Source: Stutzerimonas stutzeri (lineage in GTDB: Bacteria; Pseudomonadota; Gammaproteobacteria; Pseudomonadales; Pseudomonadaceae). Taken from it: 64,000 bases of DNA. The stretch covers positions 2,238,660 through 2,302,659 of the forward strand of contig NZ_CP007441.1 in assembly GCF_000590475.1 (NCBI RefSeq), written 5' to 3'. The notes beneath the pieces are model-generated. The model was not told the origin of the DNA. It was given only the letters and a program-made list of their open reading frames with translations, and made no database searches. Of the stretch, positions 34,028-42,950 are shown one piece after another. How positions within the stretch are numbered: position 1 is the stretch's first letter; every line of letters begins with the position of its first letter. The translations under genes were made by a program, and so were the position numbers.

Positions 34028-34918
34028 TCAATGCTCCTGACGGTAGAGTTTGATGATCGCGGAGAAGTCCAGCGTACCGTTGCCCTGCATGCTGAAGGCC
34101 TGGTACAGCTGCTGCGCGAGAGCACCGAGGATAACCGGCTGGCGCACCTGTTTGGCCGCTTCACTGGCAAGGCCCAGATCCTTGAGCATCAGGTCGGTGC
34201 CGAAGCCGCCGCTGTAGTCGCGAGAGGCCGGGCTGTTTTCCACCACCCCGGGGAACGGATTGTAAATTTCGGAACTCCAGCAGCGTCCGCTGGACGAGTT
34301 GATCACGCCGGCCAGAACCTTGGGGTCCATCCCCAGCGCGACGCCCAGCGACATGGCCTCGGCAGCGCCTATCATGGAAATGCCGAGTAGCAGATTGTTG
34401 GCGACCTTGGCCACCTGCCCATTTCCGCTGCCGCCGCAGTGGACGATGTTCTTGCCCATCGTCGCGAGAATCGGCTGAGCTTTCTGAAAGTCCGCCTCGT
34501 TGCCGCCGACCATAAAGGTCAAGGTGCCGGCTGCCGCGCCGACGGTACCGCCGGAGACAGGGGCGTCGAGCATCGGGTTGCCCTTCTTTGCCGCAGCGGC
34601 GGCGACTTCGCGGGCACTCATCGGATCGATGGTGGACGAGTCGATGAGCAGCACGTCGGCCGGCACGTGAGCGAGCAAGCCGTCCTCGCCGAGATAGACC
34701 TGCTTCACGTGGGTGGCCGCTGGGAGCATGGTGATGATCATCTCTACGCCGGCCTGAGCGACGGCGGCGAGAGAGGTGGCTTCCTTCGCGCCACCCTCCA
34801 CCAGGTTGGAGACCGCCGCGGCGGAAAGGTCGAATACACAGACCTGATGACCGGCCTTGAGCAGGTTATGGGCCATGGGCCCGCCCATGTTGCCGAGTCC
34901 GAGAAAACCGATATGCAT
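34028..34918 (-). CDS. mmsB: 3-hydroxyisobutyrate dehydrogenase
   Basis: 296-residue beta-hydroxyacid dehydrogenase oxidising 3-hydroxyisobutyrate to methylmalonate semialdehyde. The N-terminal Rossmann motif is GFLGLGNMGGPMAHNLLKAG. The substrate loop is DAPVSGGTVGAAAGTL near 119 and the catalytic lysine is in GNGQVAKVANNLLLG near 170. It is 81 bp downstream of mmsA and 2 bp upstream of the hydrolase gene, within the valine operon. Confidence 0.94.
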   Translation of the reverse strand: MHIGFLGLGNMGGPMAHNLLKAGHQVCVFDLSAAAVSNLVEGGAKEATSLAAVAQAGVEMIITMLPAATHVKQVYLGEDGLLAHVPADVLLIDSSTIDPMSAREVAAAAAKKGNPMLDAPVSGGTVGAAAGTLTFMVGGNEADFQKAQPILATMGKNIVHCGGSGNGQVAKVANNLLLGISMIGAAEAMSLGVALGMDPKVLAGVINSSSGRCWSSEIYNPFPGVVENSPASRDYSGGFGTDLMLKDLGLASEAAKQVRQPVILGALAQQLYQAFSMQGNGTLDFSAIIKLYRQEH

Positions 34919-34999
34919 GGCCGTTCCTTCTTTTTGTTAGTGGCGACTGGTTGCTGTTGGCTAAAAGCTGGCGCCGCTGATGCCGCGGCGCCGATTGGG

Positions 35000-36511
35000 T
35001 TACTTGAGATTGATAGTGGTGTTAACCGGCCCGCCTACTTCGCTCTCGTCGAACCAACGCTGGATGACGGTCTTGGTCTGAGTGTAGAACTGAACCACCT
35101 GTTTGCCGTACGGACCGAGGTCGCCAAGCTTCGAGGCACGCGAGCCGGTAAAGGAGAACATGGGCACCGGCACCGGAATCGGCACGTTGATGCCGACTTG
35201 GCCCACGTCGATTTCTTCCTGGAAGTGCCGCGCCGCCGCGCCGGAGCGGGTGAAGAGGGCGGTACCGTTGCCGTTGGGGTTGGCATTGATCAGCTCGATG
35301 GCCTCGTCGAGGGTATCGACCTGCATCACACAGAGCACCGGGCCGAAGATTTCTTCGCGGTAGATACTCATCTCAGGCTTCACGCCGGAGAAGATAGTCG
35401 GCGCAACGAAGTTGCCTTTTTCGTAACCGGCGATCTGTGGATTGCGCCCGTCGAGTACCAACTCGGCACCTTCCGAAACGCCGCGTTCGATCAGCGAGCT
35501 GATGCGATCAAGCGCTGCGCAAGAGACAACCGGACCGAGATCGGTATCGTTTTCGGCACCCGCGTTGACTTTCAGCGTCTTGGCCTTGGCCACCAGATCC
35601 GGCAACCAGTTCCGCGCCTCGCCGACCAGGATCAGCACCGACAATGCCATGCAACGTTGACCCGCCGCGCCGAACGCTGCACCAAGAAGGTTATTGAGCG
35701 TCTGCTCCTTGTGCGCGTCGGGCAGGATGATGCCGTGGTTCTTTGCGCCCATCATGCACTGCACGCGCTTGCCGGCCTGGCTGGCGCGGTTGTAGACATG
35801 AGTGCCGACTTTGGTCGAGCCGACGAAAGAGACGGCTTTGATATCCGGGTGGTCGCAGATCATGTTCACTGCATCGGCGCCGCCATGGATGATGTTGAGC
35901 ACACCCGGCGGTACGCCGGCTTCCAGCGCCAGTTCGGCCAGCCGCATGGTCACCATCGGATCCTGTTCGGACGGCTTGAGAACGAAGGTATTGCCGGTGG
36001 CGATGGCCATCGGGAACATCCACAGCGGAATCATCGCCGGGAAGTTGAACGGCGTGATACCCGCGCACACGCCCAGCGGCTGCAGCAGGGTAAAGGTGTC
36101 GACACCGTTGGCGACGTTGTTGGCCAGTTCGCCCAGCTGCAGATTGCCAATCCCGGCAGCGTGTTCCACCACTTCCAGGCCGCGGAACACGTCGCCCTCG
36201 GCGTCAGGCAGGGTCTTGCCCTGTTCGGCGGTGAGGATCGCGGCCAGCTCTTTCATGTTTTCCCGAATCAGCTGCTGGTATTTGAGGAAGATCCGGGAGC
36301 GCGTGCCGATGGGCGTTTTGCGCCACGTTTTGAAGGCTTCCTTGGCGCTGGCGACAGCGGCGTTCATTTCTGATTCAGTGGCGAACGGTACGCGGGCCAG
36401 TACTTCCTGAGTCGCCGGGTTGATGATGTCCCGCCACTCGCGGGTGGAGGACTCGACCAGCTCACCGCCGATCAGGAGTTTGACTGTGGGGATGGCACTT
36501 GACTGGGTCAT
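35000..36511 (-). CDS. mmsA: Methylmalonate-semialdehyde dehydrogenase (acylating)
   Basis: 503-residue CoA-dependent aldehyde dehydrogenase converting methylmalonate semialdehyde to propionyl-CoA. TPFNFPAMIPLWMFPMAIA near 150 is the family N-terminal signature, SFVGSTKVG near 230 lies in the NAD site and the nucleophilic Cys is in FGAAGQRCMALSV near 284. It is the first gene of the valine-type operon mmsA-mmsB-hydrolase-acyl-CoA dehydrogenase. In P. aeruginosa mmsAB is divergent from the AraC regulator gene mmsR; here the divergent neighbour is a histidine kinase. Confidence 0.95.
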   Translation of the reverse strand: MTQSSAIPTVKLLIGGELVESSTREWRDIINPATQEVLARVPFATESEMNAAVASAKEAFKTWRKTPIGTRSRIFLKYQQLIRENMKELAAILTAEQGKTLPDAEGDVFRGLEVVEHAAGIGNLQLGELANNVANGVDTFTLLQPLGVCAGITPFNFPAMIPLWMFPMAIATGNTFVLKPSEQDPMVTMRLAELALEAGVPPGVLNIIHGGADAVNMICDHPDIKAVSFVGSTKVGTHVYNRASQAGKRVQCMMGAKNHGIILPDAHKEQTLNNLLGAAFGAAGQRCMALSVLILVGEARNWLPDLVAKAKTLKVNAGAENDTDLGPVVSCAALDRISSLIERGVSEGAELVLDGRNPQIAGYEKGNFVAPTIFSGVKPEMSIYREEIFGPVLCVMQVDTLDEAIELINANPNGNGTALFTRSGAAARHFQEEIDVGQVGINVPIPVPVPMFSFTGSRASKLGDLGPYGKQVVQFYTQTKTVIQRWFDESEVGGPVNTTINLK

Positions 36512-36737
36512 GGTGGGTCCTACCGATTGTTGTTATTGAATAAAGGCGGGTCTATTGAGCTTTCCTTGATCCTAGAGTGCAAATTTATCCATATCAATGC
36601 GGGTTGCCGCATACCAGGTCTGCATAAATGCACAGCGTTGGCTGAGCTCGCGTACTACGCCGAAGTTAAAGCGCGCCATCGTGGCGACTGGTTCACTGGC
36701 AGAGCGAGGCCCAACTGTGACCTTGGAACAACTATAG

Positions 36738-38516
36738 ATGTTGAGTACAGATAGTCCCGGCGTGAAACAGGTCGTCGACCGACCCGATTGCCCGTTGCCC
36801 TTCGATGAAGCGCTACTGGACACGCTGCCGATCGGTGTCTGCACGCTTGATGCCGATGGTGCGGTGCTGCGTTACAACCGAGTCGCCGGTCAGCTGTGCG
36901 GTAGCGGCCTACGGAAGTACGGACAGCTTCGTAACTTGCGTCCGGATGGAGGTGCGCTGACATTCGCCGATACGCCGCTGGCGGATACGATCCGTACAGG
37001 GCGTACCAGCCGGGACATTACTTTGCTGATCGAACGGTTCGATGAAGAGCCGCTACCGGTCCTCGCCAATATTCAGGCAGTGCGCAGCGATACCGGGCAG
37101 ATCACCGGGGCGGTCATCTGTTTCCAGGGCAATACACCGTCCCGGCAGTGCAATGCCGACCGTCGACGCAGCGTCGAATGGCTGAGCGCTATCGTCGAAA
37201 ATACCCCTGAGTGCGTGAAGGTAGTCGATCAGGACGGGACGCTGGTACAGATGAACCCGGCAGGGTTGCGCATGCTGGACGCGAAAACCTCATCCGATGT
37301 GGAGGGGCTCAGCGTCTTCGATCTGATCGTACCGGAGCACCGTCAATACTGGCGGGAGCAGCACCGGCGTGTTTGTGAAGGCGAGAAGCTCAACTGGGAA
37401 TTCGATATCACCAGCCTGAGCGGTATCCGTCGGCACATGGAGACCCATGCCGTTCCCATGGCCATGCCTGGCCTTCCGGGCGGTTTCGTGCAACTGGCGG
37501 TGACGCGCGATATCACCGATCGCAAGCGTCTGGAGGCGGCGACCCGCGAGGCGGAGCGTCGGCTGACCGATCTTCTCGATGCGCTGCCCAGCGCCGTCTA
37601 TACCACAGACGCGAACGGCAAGGTCACGTACTTCAACCAGGCCTGCGTAAAGCTGGCGGGACGCGTTCCGGCTATCGGCACCGACGAATGGTGTATTACC
37701 TGGCGGCTGTATTGGCCAGACGGCACGCCGATGCCCCACGCGACCTGTCCGATGGCCATTGCGCTCACCGAGAACCGAGCCATTCATGGTGCCGAGGCGG
37801 TGGCCGAGCGACCGGATGGAACCCGGGTTCCGTTCCTGGCGTACCCTGCACCGTTACGTAACGAGGCTGACGAGCTGATCGGCGCGGTGAACATGCTGGT
37901 GGACATCACGGAGCGCAAGGTCGCCGAGAATCATCGTCAGTTGTTGCTCAACGAATTGAATCATCGGGTCAAGAACACCCTGGCAACCGTACAGTCGATT
38001 GCCGCGCAAAGCTTTCGTCGGAACGAGATCAGCGAAGGCTATCGCTGGTTCGAAGGGCGGCTGATCGCGCTGTCCAAGGCGCATGACGTGCTCTCAAGGG
38101 AGAATTGGCAGGCGGCCAGCCTGAACGACATCATTGATCAGGCGGCGGCGGCATTTCAGGCTCCCGGTCAGCAGCGCTTCGTCATCGAGGGCCCGCCTCA
38201 GCGCCTGAGACCCAAAGCTGCGCTGGCGCTGGCGATGGCCATTCACGAGTTGTGCACCAACGCCGCAAAGTTTGGTGCGCTGAGCAATGATAAAGGCTGT
38301 GTTCGTATTCATTGGGAAATCCCTCCTTGCAGCACAGGCGAGTGCGTGAATTTGCACTGGAAGGAATCCGGCGGCCCTCCGGTTTCGCCGCCGGTGCGCA
38401 AGGGTTTCGGGTCTCGCCTGCTTGAATACGGCTTGGCGGATGAGCTCGATGCCGACGTACGGCTGGCTTATCCGGTCGACGGCGCGGCCTGTGATATCGA
38501 GGTTCCGCTACCGTGA
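36738..38516 (+). CDS. PAS-domain HWE-family sensor histidine kinase
   Basis: 592 residues with no membrane segment, so a cytoplasmic sensor. Three PAS-type domains are visible: about 25-115 (LPIGVCTLDADGAVLRYNRV), about 150-265 (VDQDGTLVQMNPAGL with a following PAC segment ending RDITDRKRLE) and about 280-395 (VYTTDANGKVTYFNQ, ending VDITERKVAE). The kinase core begins LLLNELNHRVKNTLATVQS near 404 (phospho-acceptor His), followed by an HELCTNAAKFGALS N-box; this is the HWE type. It is divergent from mmsA and overlaps the receiver gene by 4 nt. Confidence 0.93.
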   Translation: MLSTDSPGVKQVVDRPDCPLPFDEALLDTLPIGVCTLDADGAVLRYNRVAGQLCGSGLRKYGQLRNLRPDGGALTFADTPLADTIRTGRTSRDITLLIERFDEEPLPVLANIQAVRSDTGQITGAVICFQGNTPSRQCNADRRRSVEWLSAIVENTPECVKVVDQDGTLVQMNPAGLRMLDAKTSSDVEGLSVFDLIVPEHRQYWREQHRRVCEGEKLNWEFDITSLSGIRRHMETHAVPMAMPGLPGGFVQLAVTRDITDRKRLEAATREAERRLTDLLDALPSAVYTTDANGKVTYFNQACVKLAGRVPAIGTDEWCITWRLYWPDGTPMPHATCPMAIALTENRAIHGAEAVAERPDGTRVPFLAYPAPLRNEADELIGAVNMLVDITERKVAENHRQLLLNELNHRVKNTLATVQSIAAQSFRRNEISEGYRWFEGRLIALSKAHDVLSRENWQAASLNDIIDQAAAAFQAPGQQRFVIEGPPQRLRPKAALALAMAIHELCTNAAKFGALSNDKGCVRIHWEIPPCSTGECVNLHWKESGGPPVSPPVRKGFGSRLLEYGLADELDADVRLAYPVDGAACDIEVPLP

Positions 38517-38908
38517 TCGATGACAACTCGAACGCCGGGGGCCATAGACGTCTCGAGCACCTCCGGGTTCTGGTCGTGGAAGACGAGGCGCTGGTAGGCA
38601 TGTTGCTGGAGGACATGTTGAACGACATCGGCTGCGCACACGTGGAAGTTCTGTCGCGCTTCGCCGATGGGCTGCTGGCGGCCGAGACAGGGTCTTTCGA
38701 TCTGGCCGTGCTGGACGTGAACCTCGATGGCGTCGCCAGTTTTCCGATTGCCGAACAACTGATTGCCCGCAACATCCCGCTGGTGTTTGCCACAGGCTAT
38801 GGAGCCAGTGGAATGGATCCGCGCTTCTCCAACGTTCCCACGTTGCAGAAGCCGTTCTTCTTTAACGATCTGGAGCGAGTCGTCTTCCAGGCGTTGGACG
38901 GGGCTTGA
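38513..38908 (+). CDS. Receiver-only response regulator
   Basis: 131-residue single-domain receiver of the CheY/Rec type. It has the acidic pair VVEDEALVG near 21-25, the phospho-acceptor Asp in LAVLDVNLDG near 65, Thr in VFATGYG near 92 and Lys in LQKPFFF near 111. No output domain is present. It starts with GTG overlapping the kinase stop (GTGA), a tight coupling. HWE kinases are often paired with such lone receivers in general-stress or light/redox signalling. Pathway unknown. Confidence 0.92.
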   Translation: MIDDNSNAGGHRRLEHLRVLVVEDEALVGMLLEDMLNDIGCAHVEVLSRFADGLLAAETGSFDLAVLDVNLDGVASFPIAEQLIARNIPLVFATGYGASGMDPRFSNVPTLQKPFFFNDLERVVFQALDGA

Positions 38909-38943
38909 ATCGCGGGAGGTTCGCCCGAGCTAGGCACGTGCAG

Positions 38944-38967
38944 AAAAAGCCCGCATCCAGCGGGCTT
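38944..38967 (-). terminator. Terminator between the receiver and curlin-repeat genes
   Basis: AAGCCCGC, loop ATCCA, GCGGGCTT. Read on the minus strand it is followed by TTTTTCTG, a good intrinsic terminator 28 bp beyond the curlin-repeat gene. On the plus strand the T-run is missing, so it is at best weak for the kinase-receiver operon. Confidence 0.88.
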
Positions 38968-38994
38968 GTCGAGGTTGGATCAGACGGTAGCGCC

Positions 38995-40092
38995 TCATGG
39001 TCCCTGAGTGACGAACGCGGAGTTCCCCGTACCGTTCTGCATGATCGCTGCGTCGTATGTCGACACGCTCTCCAGGGTGCCGGTTTGCACGACGGACGCG
39101 TAATTCTCGGTGCCGATCTGCCCGATGTTGGCAGTACCGTAATAGCCTGACTGATCCACATCGATTTCGTTGGCGGTTCCGTTCTGATCGATGACCAGGC
39201 TGCTGCCATCGTAGTCTTGCCGGATATCCACCCGGTTGTAATCGCCAGTGGAGCTTCCCTCTACGCTGGTCGAGCGCCCGCTTTGCTGTGCGGTCAGCTC
39301 GTTGCCGGTGCCGTTCTGGGTGTAGGAGAACGAGCCGAAGCCGGCAGACTCCACGACATCCGCGACATTATCTGTGCCGATCTGAATCAGTTCGACATCG
39401 CCCGAGGAATAGCGACCGGGTGAACGCTGGTCGAGCGTTGCTTGGTTAGCCGTACCGTTCTGACTGATCGATACGCTGGCACCGAAAGGGAAACCATCCT
39501 GAGTGAGGGTTATGACGTTATCCGTGCCGATCTGATCGGTCTGCGCATGGGCATCCCCTAGCTGTTCGATGTAGGCGGTGTTCCCAGTACCGTTCTGCAT
39601 GCCGCTGTAACTCTTGGCGAGGAAACCTTCCTGAAACACCTCGATGGCGTTGTTCTCTCCGTTCTGGCTGATTGCTGCGCTGTTCCCGTTGAAGTCCAGC
39701 TGTTCGATATAAGCCAGATTGCTCGTACCCTCCTGCGAGATGGAGGCCGAATGGCCTACCTCTATCGAAGACTGAAGCACGGTAGCGAGGTTGTAGTCAC
39801 CGGCCTGGCTGACAGTTATTTCGCTATTGAAGCCTGCCTGCTCGATGGTGGAGATATTGCCGTTGCCGGTCTGGTCGCTGTTGGCCGTAATGCCGACTCC
39901 GTTCTGGTCGGTGTACGCGACATTGCCTGAACCGTTCTGTACTTGCGTGATGCTGCTGTCGTCGCCTTGCTGCATCACATCGGCGTAGTTGTCGGTACCA
40001 GTCTGGTCCTGCGTCGACTCACTGACGGCGTAGGCGTGGTTCGCCAGTAAGACTGAAATGGCCGCTGCCAGGATTGTTATTCTTGTTTGCAT
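38995..40092 (-). CDS. Secreted curlin-repeat (amyloid-like) protein
   Basis: 365 residues: a signal peptide of about 22 residues ending HAYA, then a low-complexity region with many short repeats of the form Q-x-G-x-x-N-x-A or IDQNGTGN, for example QNGTGNTAYIEQLG, QIGTDNVITLTQDG and QNGTANEIDVDQSG. Spacing between Gln-Gly motifs is about 20-25 residues, as in curlin repeats (CsgA/CsgB) that stack as a beta-solenoid amyloid. It is Q/N/G/S/T-rich and nearly free of Lys and Arg. The Met at 40092 has AAGGGA upstream and starts the signal peptide. No csgB/E/F/G genes are adjacent. Product identity as an amyloid is an inference. Confidence 0.85.
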   Translation of the reverse strand: MQTRITILAAAISVLLANHAYAVSESTQDQTGTDNYADVMQQGDDSSITQVQNGSGNVAYTDQNGVGITANSDQTGNGNISTIEQAGFNSEITVSQAGDYNLATVLQSSIEVGHSASISQEGTSNLAYIEQLDFNGNSAAISQNGENNAIEVFQEGFLAKSYSGMQNGTGNTAYIEQLGDAHAQTDQIGTDNVITLTQDGFPFGASVSISQNGTANQATLDQRSPGRYSSGDVELIQIGTDNVADVVESAGFGSFSYTQNGTGNELTAQQSGRSTSVEGSSTGDYNRVDIRQDYDGSSLVIDQNGTANEIDVDQSGYYGTANIGQIGTENYASVVQTGTLESVSTYDAAIMQNGTGNSAFVTQGP

Positions 40093-40609
40093 TTCAGAAT
40101 CCCTTGAATGAAGGAGTCCTGAGTTTCTAGCTGGCGTGTTTGTCCCTGTGTATCCGCCGAAAAGCTGATCCTGCGTCGGTGGAGAATTAATCCTTACCAT
40201 GATCATAAAGTTCACCCGAAGACGCTGGCCTCTGGCGCGATGGTGCCAGCGTTTTGCTTTGTATTAGTTCGCGATAACCGGCGGATGAACCAGTGCGGAA
40301 CGGGAAAGGTGTCAGGTCTGTTCAGTTGCGCTGGCGACCTGGGTTGAACAGTTTGGCGCGTACTCATCAGACTTTGAGCCCAGAAAAAAACGGTTGCGCT
40401 GCGGCAGTTTCGCTATCGATCACCACTTTCTCGATGCCCGTTTTGCATGACAAGCGCTCGGCATTAGCGACTTTCGGCTGAACAGTGACGCATCGGAGTT
40501 GCCGTACAGCGTGGAAACCACTCGAATTTTTTCACCGATCGACAGACCATAGATCACCGATTACCACCGCGGCGCTTCTACGAGCACCGCCAATCGAAAG
40601 AGGAACAGC
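40093..40609. other. Intergenic gap with one hairpin
   Basis: No gene is supported in these 517 bp between the divergent curlin-repeat and SDR genes. A stem ACGCTGGC (40222-40229) pairs with GCCAGCGT (40245-40252) and is followed by TTTGC, a weak terminator-like structure on the plus strand. The region should contain the promoter of the curlin-repeat gene, but I could not identify a convincing one. Confidence 0.6.
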
Positions 40610-41374
40610 ATGAACAGCAAGGTCGTTTTCATCACCGGCGCTACGTCCGGGTTCGGGCGTGCTACGGCTCGCCGTTTTGCCGAAGCGGGATGGTCGCTGG
40701 TACTGACCGGGCGTCGCACGGAGCGTCTGGAGGCGTTAAAAGCCGAGTTGGACGCCAAAGTACCGGTGCATATCGCCACGCTCGATGTGCGCAAGGCTGA
40801 AGCGGTGAAAGAGGTTGTTACCCAGCTGCCCGAAGCCTTCAGGGCTGTGACCTGCCTGGTTAACAACGCAGGTTTGGCGCTCGCACCTCAGCCTGCGCAA
40901 AAGACCGATCTGAACGACTGGCACACCATGATCGATACCAATATTACCGGCTTGGTCAATGTCACCCATGCGCTGCTGCCAACGCTGATCGACACGGGCA
41001 AGGGCGCCAGTATCGTCAATATCGGTTCGGTTGCCGGGCAGTGGCCGTATCCCGGCAGCCACGTATATGGCGCCAGTAAAGCCTTCGTCCAGCAATTCAG
41101 CTACAACCTGCGTTGCGACCTGATCGCCACCGGCGTGCGCGTTACAGACATCGCACCAGGGATGGCCGAGACCGAGTTTACGCTGGTCCGCACCAAGGGC
41201 AATCAGGCGGCGTCCGATGCCCTTTACAGCACCACTACGCCGTTGACGGCCGAAGACATCGCCGAGCAGATTTTCTACGTCGCCACGCTGCCCGCGCATA
41301 TCAATATCAATCGGCTGGAAATCATGCCGTCGCGCCAGGCTTGGTCAGGTTTCGCGATCGATCGGGACAAATAG
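40610..41374 (+). CDS. SDR oxidoreductase (YdfG-like)
   Basis: 254-residue classical short-chain dehydrogenase. The cofactor motif TGATSGFG is at 10-17, GRRTERLE (31-38, Arg-rich, favouring NADP) follows, NNAGLAL is near 85, and Ser in NIGSVAGQ plus YGASK near 153 form the active site. Resembles E. coli YdfG, an NADP-dependent 3-hydroxy acid dehydrogenase acting on serine, threonine and 3-hydroxyisobutyrate-like substrates. GAGGAAC precedes the ATG. It is monocistronic; substrate inferred. Confidence 0.88.
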   Translation: MNSKVVFITGATSGFGRATARRFAEAGWSLVLTGRRTERLEALKAELDAKVPVHIATLDVRKAEAVKEVVTQLPEAFRAVTCLVNNAGLALAPQPAQKTDLNDWHTMIDTNITGLVNVTHALLPTLIDTGKGASIVNIGSVAGQWPYPGSHVYGASKAFVQQFSYNLRCDLIATGVRVTDIAPGMAETEFTLVRTKGNQAASDALYSTTTPLTAEDIAEQIFYVATLPAHININRLEIMPSRQAWSGFAIDRDK

Positions 41375-41701
41375 TCCAAACGAGGAGGGGCGGTGGCGCT
41401 GGTCTTTCAGGCTGGCGTCATACTGCTTCGCTCGGCATTGGCTGACATCGCTGTGTTGGAACTGTGTTCCGTAGAGTGGGCTTCAGCCCGCCTCCGTAGA
41501 CGCTACGTCTTTTGCACAGCAGCAGGGTGCCCATAAAGACGCAAGGACTGCGCCTCAGGGGACGGCAGGGTAAAAAGCAAAGTCAAGAGATGCACTGCAG
41601 AGCGATTTTGCGAAGGTAAACGACGAGGGATGGAGCGGGCGTTTAGATCAGGCGCTGCGTCCACGAGGGACGTCAGCGGCCCGGTATTCGAATGAGATGC
41701 T
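41375..41701. other. Intergenic gap with small inverted repeats
   Basis: No gene is supported. GTGGGCTTCAGCCCGCC near 41477-41493, preceded by GTAGA, is a degenerate REP-type palindrome, and CGTCC-ACGA-GGGACG near 41658 is a small hairpin. Both lie between the convergent SDR and HU genes. Confidence 0.5.
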
Positions 41702-41974
41702 TTAGTTCACTGCATCTTTCAGCGACTTGCCCGGCTTGAAGCCTGGCAGCTTGGCTGCGGAGATCTTGATCGTCGCGCCGGTCTGCGGGTTGCGACCATC
41801 ACGCGCGGCACGTTCCTTAACGGCAAAAGTGCCGAAGCCAACCAGCGTCACGCTGTCGCCATTCTGCAAGGTGTTGGTCACGCTTTCAGTGAAGGCATCC
41901 AGCACACGGGTGGCAGTGCTCTTCGGAACATCGGCGGAGGCGGCGATAGCTTCAATCAACTCGGCTTTATTCAC
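41702..41974 (-). CDS. hup: HU-family DNA-binding protein
   Basis: 90-residue nucleoid protein, exactly HU length. It opens NKAELIEAIA, and the DNA-arm signature GFGTFAVKERAARDGRNPQTG lies at about 45-65. The frame could extend upstream, but the true start is a GTG at 41974 with TGGAG 8 nt before it, giving the canonical HU N-terminus. Binds and bends DNA non-specifically. More than one HU paralogue is usual in Pseudomonas, so I do not specify hupA, hupB or hupN. Confidence 0.93.
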   Translation of the reverse strand: MNKAELIEAIAASADVPKSTATRVLDAFTESVTNTLQNGDSVTLVGFGTFAVKERAARDGRNPQTGATIKISAAKLPGFKPGKSLKDAVN

Positions 41975-42319
41975 GGGTGTGGCTCCAGATTGGGTTGGGT
42001 GGTCAGTATAAGCAGCGTCTCGCTCTGCCGCCTGCGGCAAATTTCCTCTTTTGTAAAAAAAATATTTTGGCGGGCCGACAAAATCGCATGTTGCAGCTGA
42101 TCCGGACGCTTCTGTCTGGACAGTTGCTTTTCGGCATCGGTTCATTGCCTGCCCGACCATCGGCTGTTCCGCCGATCGCTGTCTGCGACGCTCGTTGCAG
42201 GCGTTTTGTGACGGTGCGGCCGTGGTTTGGGCGGCCATGCATGCGTGTGGCTGGCAGTCCGTCGTGACTCGCTCCGGCCCGAACCGGCACGCCGATCTGC
42301 CCGCCGAGACCGGCAGGGG
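41975..42319. other. Promoter region of the HU gene, otherwise empty
   Basis: 345 bp with no supported gene. An A/T-rich segment at about 42040-42068 (TTGTAAAAAAAATATTTTGG) is conspicuous in this GC-rich genome and is likely the HU promoter or an upstream element, read on the minus strand. I see nothing else. Confidence 0.55.
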
Positions 42320-42748
42320 CTAGTAGCGAATACTGATATCCACTTCGGTCGGTGCTGTGCCGCTGACCACGAACTCGCTGTCTTCGAACGCCGGCGGGCC
42401 CATCACCTTGGGGTTGTTGGACAGCCCGTAGCCCTCCGTGGGAAACATGCCGAAGCGGCGGTCCAACTCTCCGTTAGCGTTCTCATCGTGGTAGGCCATG
42501 ATGGCGTACTGGCCGGCGGGCACGCCGTCGAACAGCAGTGTGACCGTGCCCTTTGCCGCCGGGACCTCCTGTGTGGCGAAAGCCTCGTCGACCTTGCGAA
42601 AGCTCTTCGGGTCGGAAAACAGCGCGATCCGGACGGACCCGTGGTCGTGCTTGACGTCGTTGAGCCTGACGGTCAGCGTCTGGCCGTCGGCAAATGCCGC
42701 ACCGCTCGCCGAAACGGCAAGCAGCAGAAATAGTGCACGTAATGTCAT
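42320..42748 (-). CDS. DUF2141 secreted protein
   Basis: 142 residues: signal peptide about 1-20 (ALFLLLAVSASGAAFA), then a beta-sandwich-like domain with the DUF2141 pattern VRLNDVKHDHGSVRIALFSD, GVPAGQYAIMAYHDENANGE and GYGLSNNP. The family is exported and of unknown function. It is a single gene with an unremarkable context. Confidence 0.85.
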   Translation of the reverse strand: MTLRALFLLLAVSASGAAFADGQTLTVRLNDVKHDHGSVRIALFSDPKSFRKVDEAFATQEVPAAKGTVTLLFDGVPAGQYAIMAYHDENANGELDRRFGMFPTEGYGLSNNPKVMGPPAFEDSEFVVSGTAPTEVDISIRY

Positions 42749-42950
42749 CGATAAGCTCCGGTTGTTCGACTGGCATCATCTAGCTCCAGCGATCCGCACG
42801 CGGCGACTCCGGCGCGCTGCGGATCGGGCGTGCCATAGTGGCGTTGTTGCGCCCGAACGGCCAGCCCGGCGCGTTACGACAGCACCACGCCATGGCTCTC
42901 CGCAGCGGGCGATGCCATGCTAGGCGGCCACCTCTCTCACCCGAGCCCGC

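Noticed and set aside
34439..36373. Plus-strand frame of 644 codons opposite mmsA and mmsB
   Set aside because: Antisense shadow of two catalytic genes; no ribosome site and no domain.
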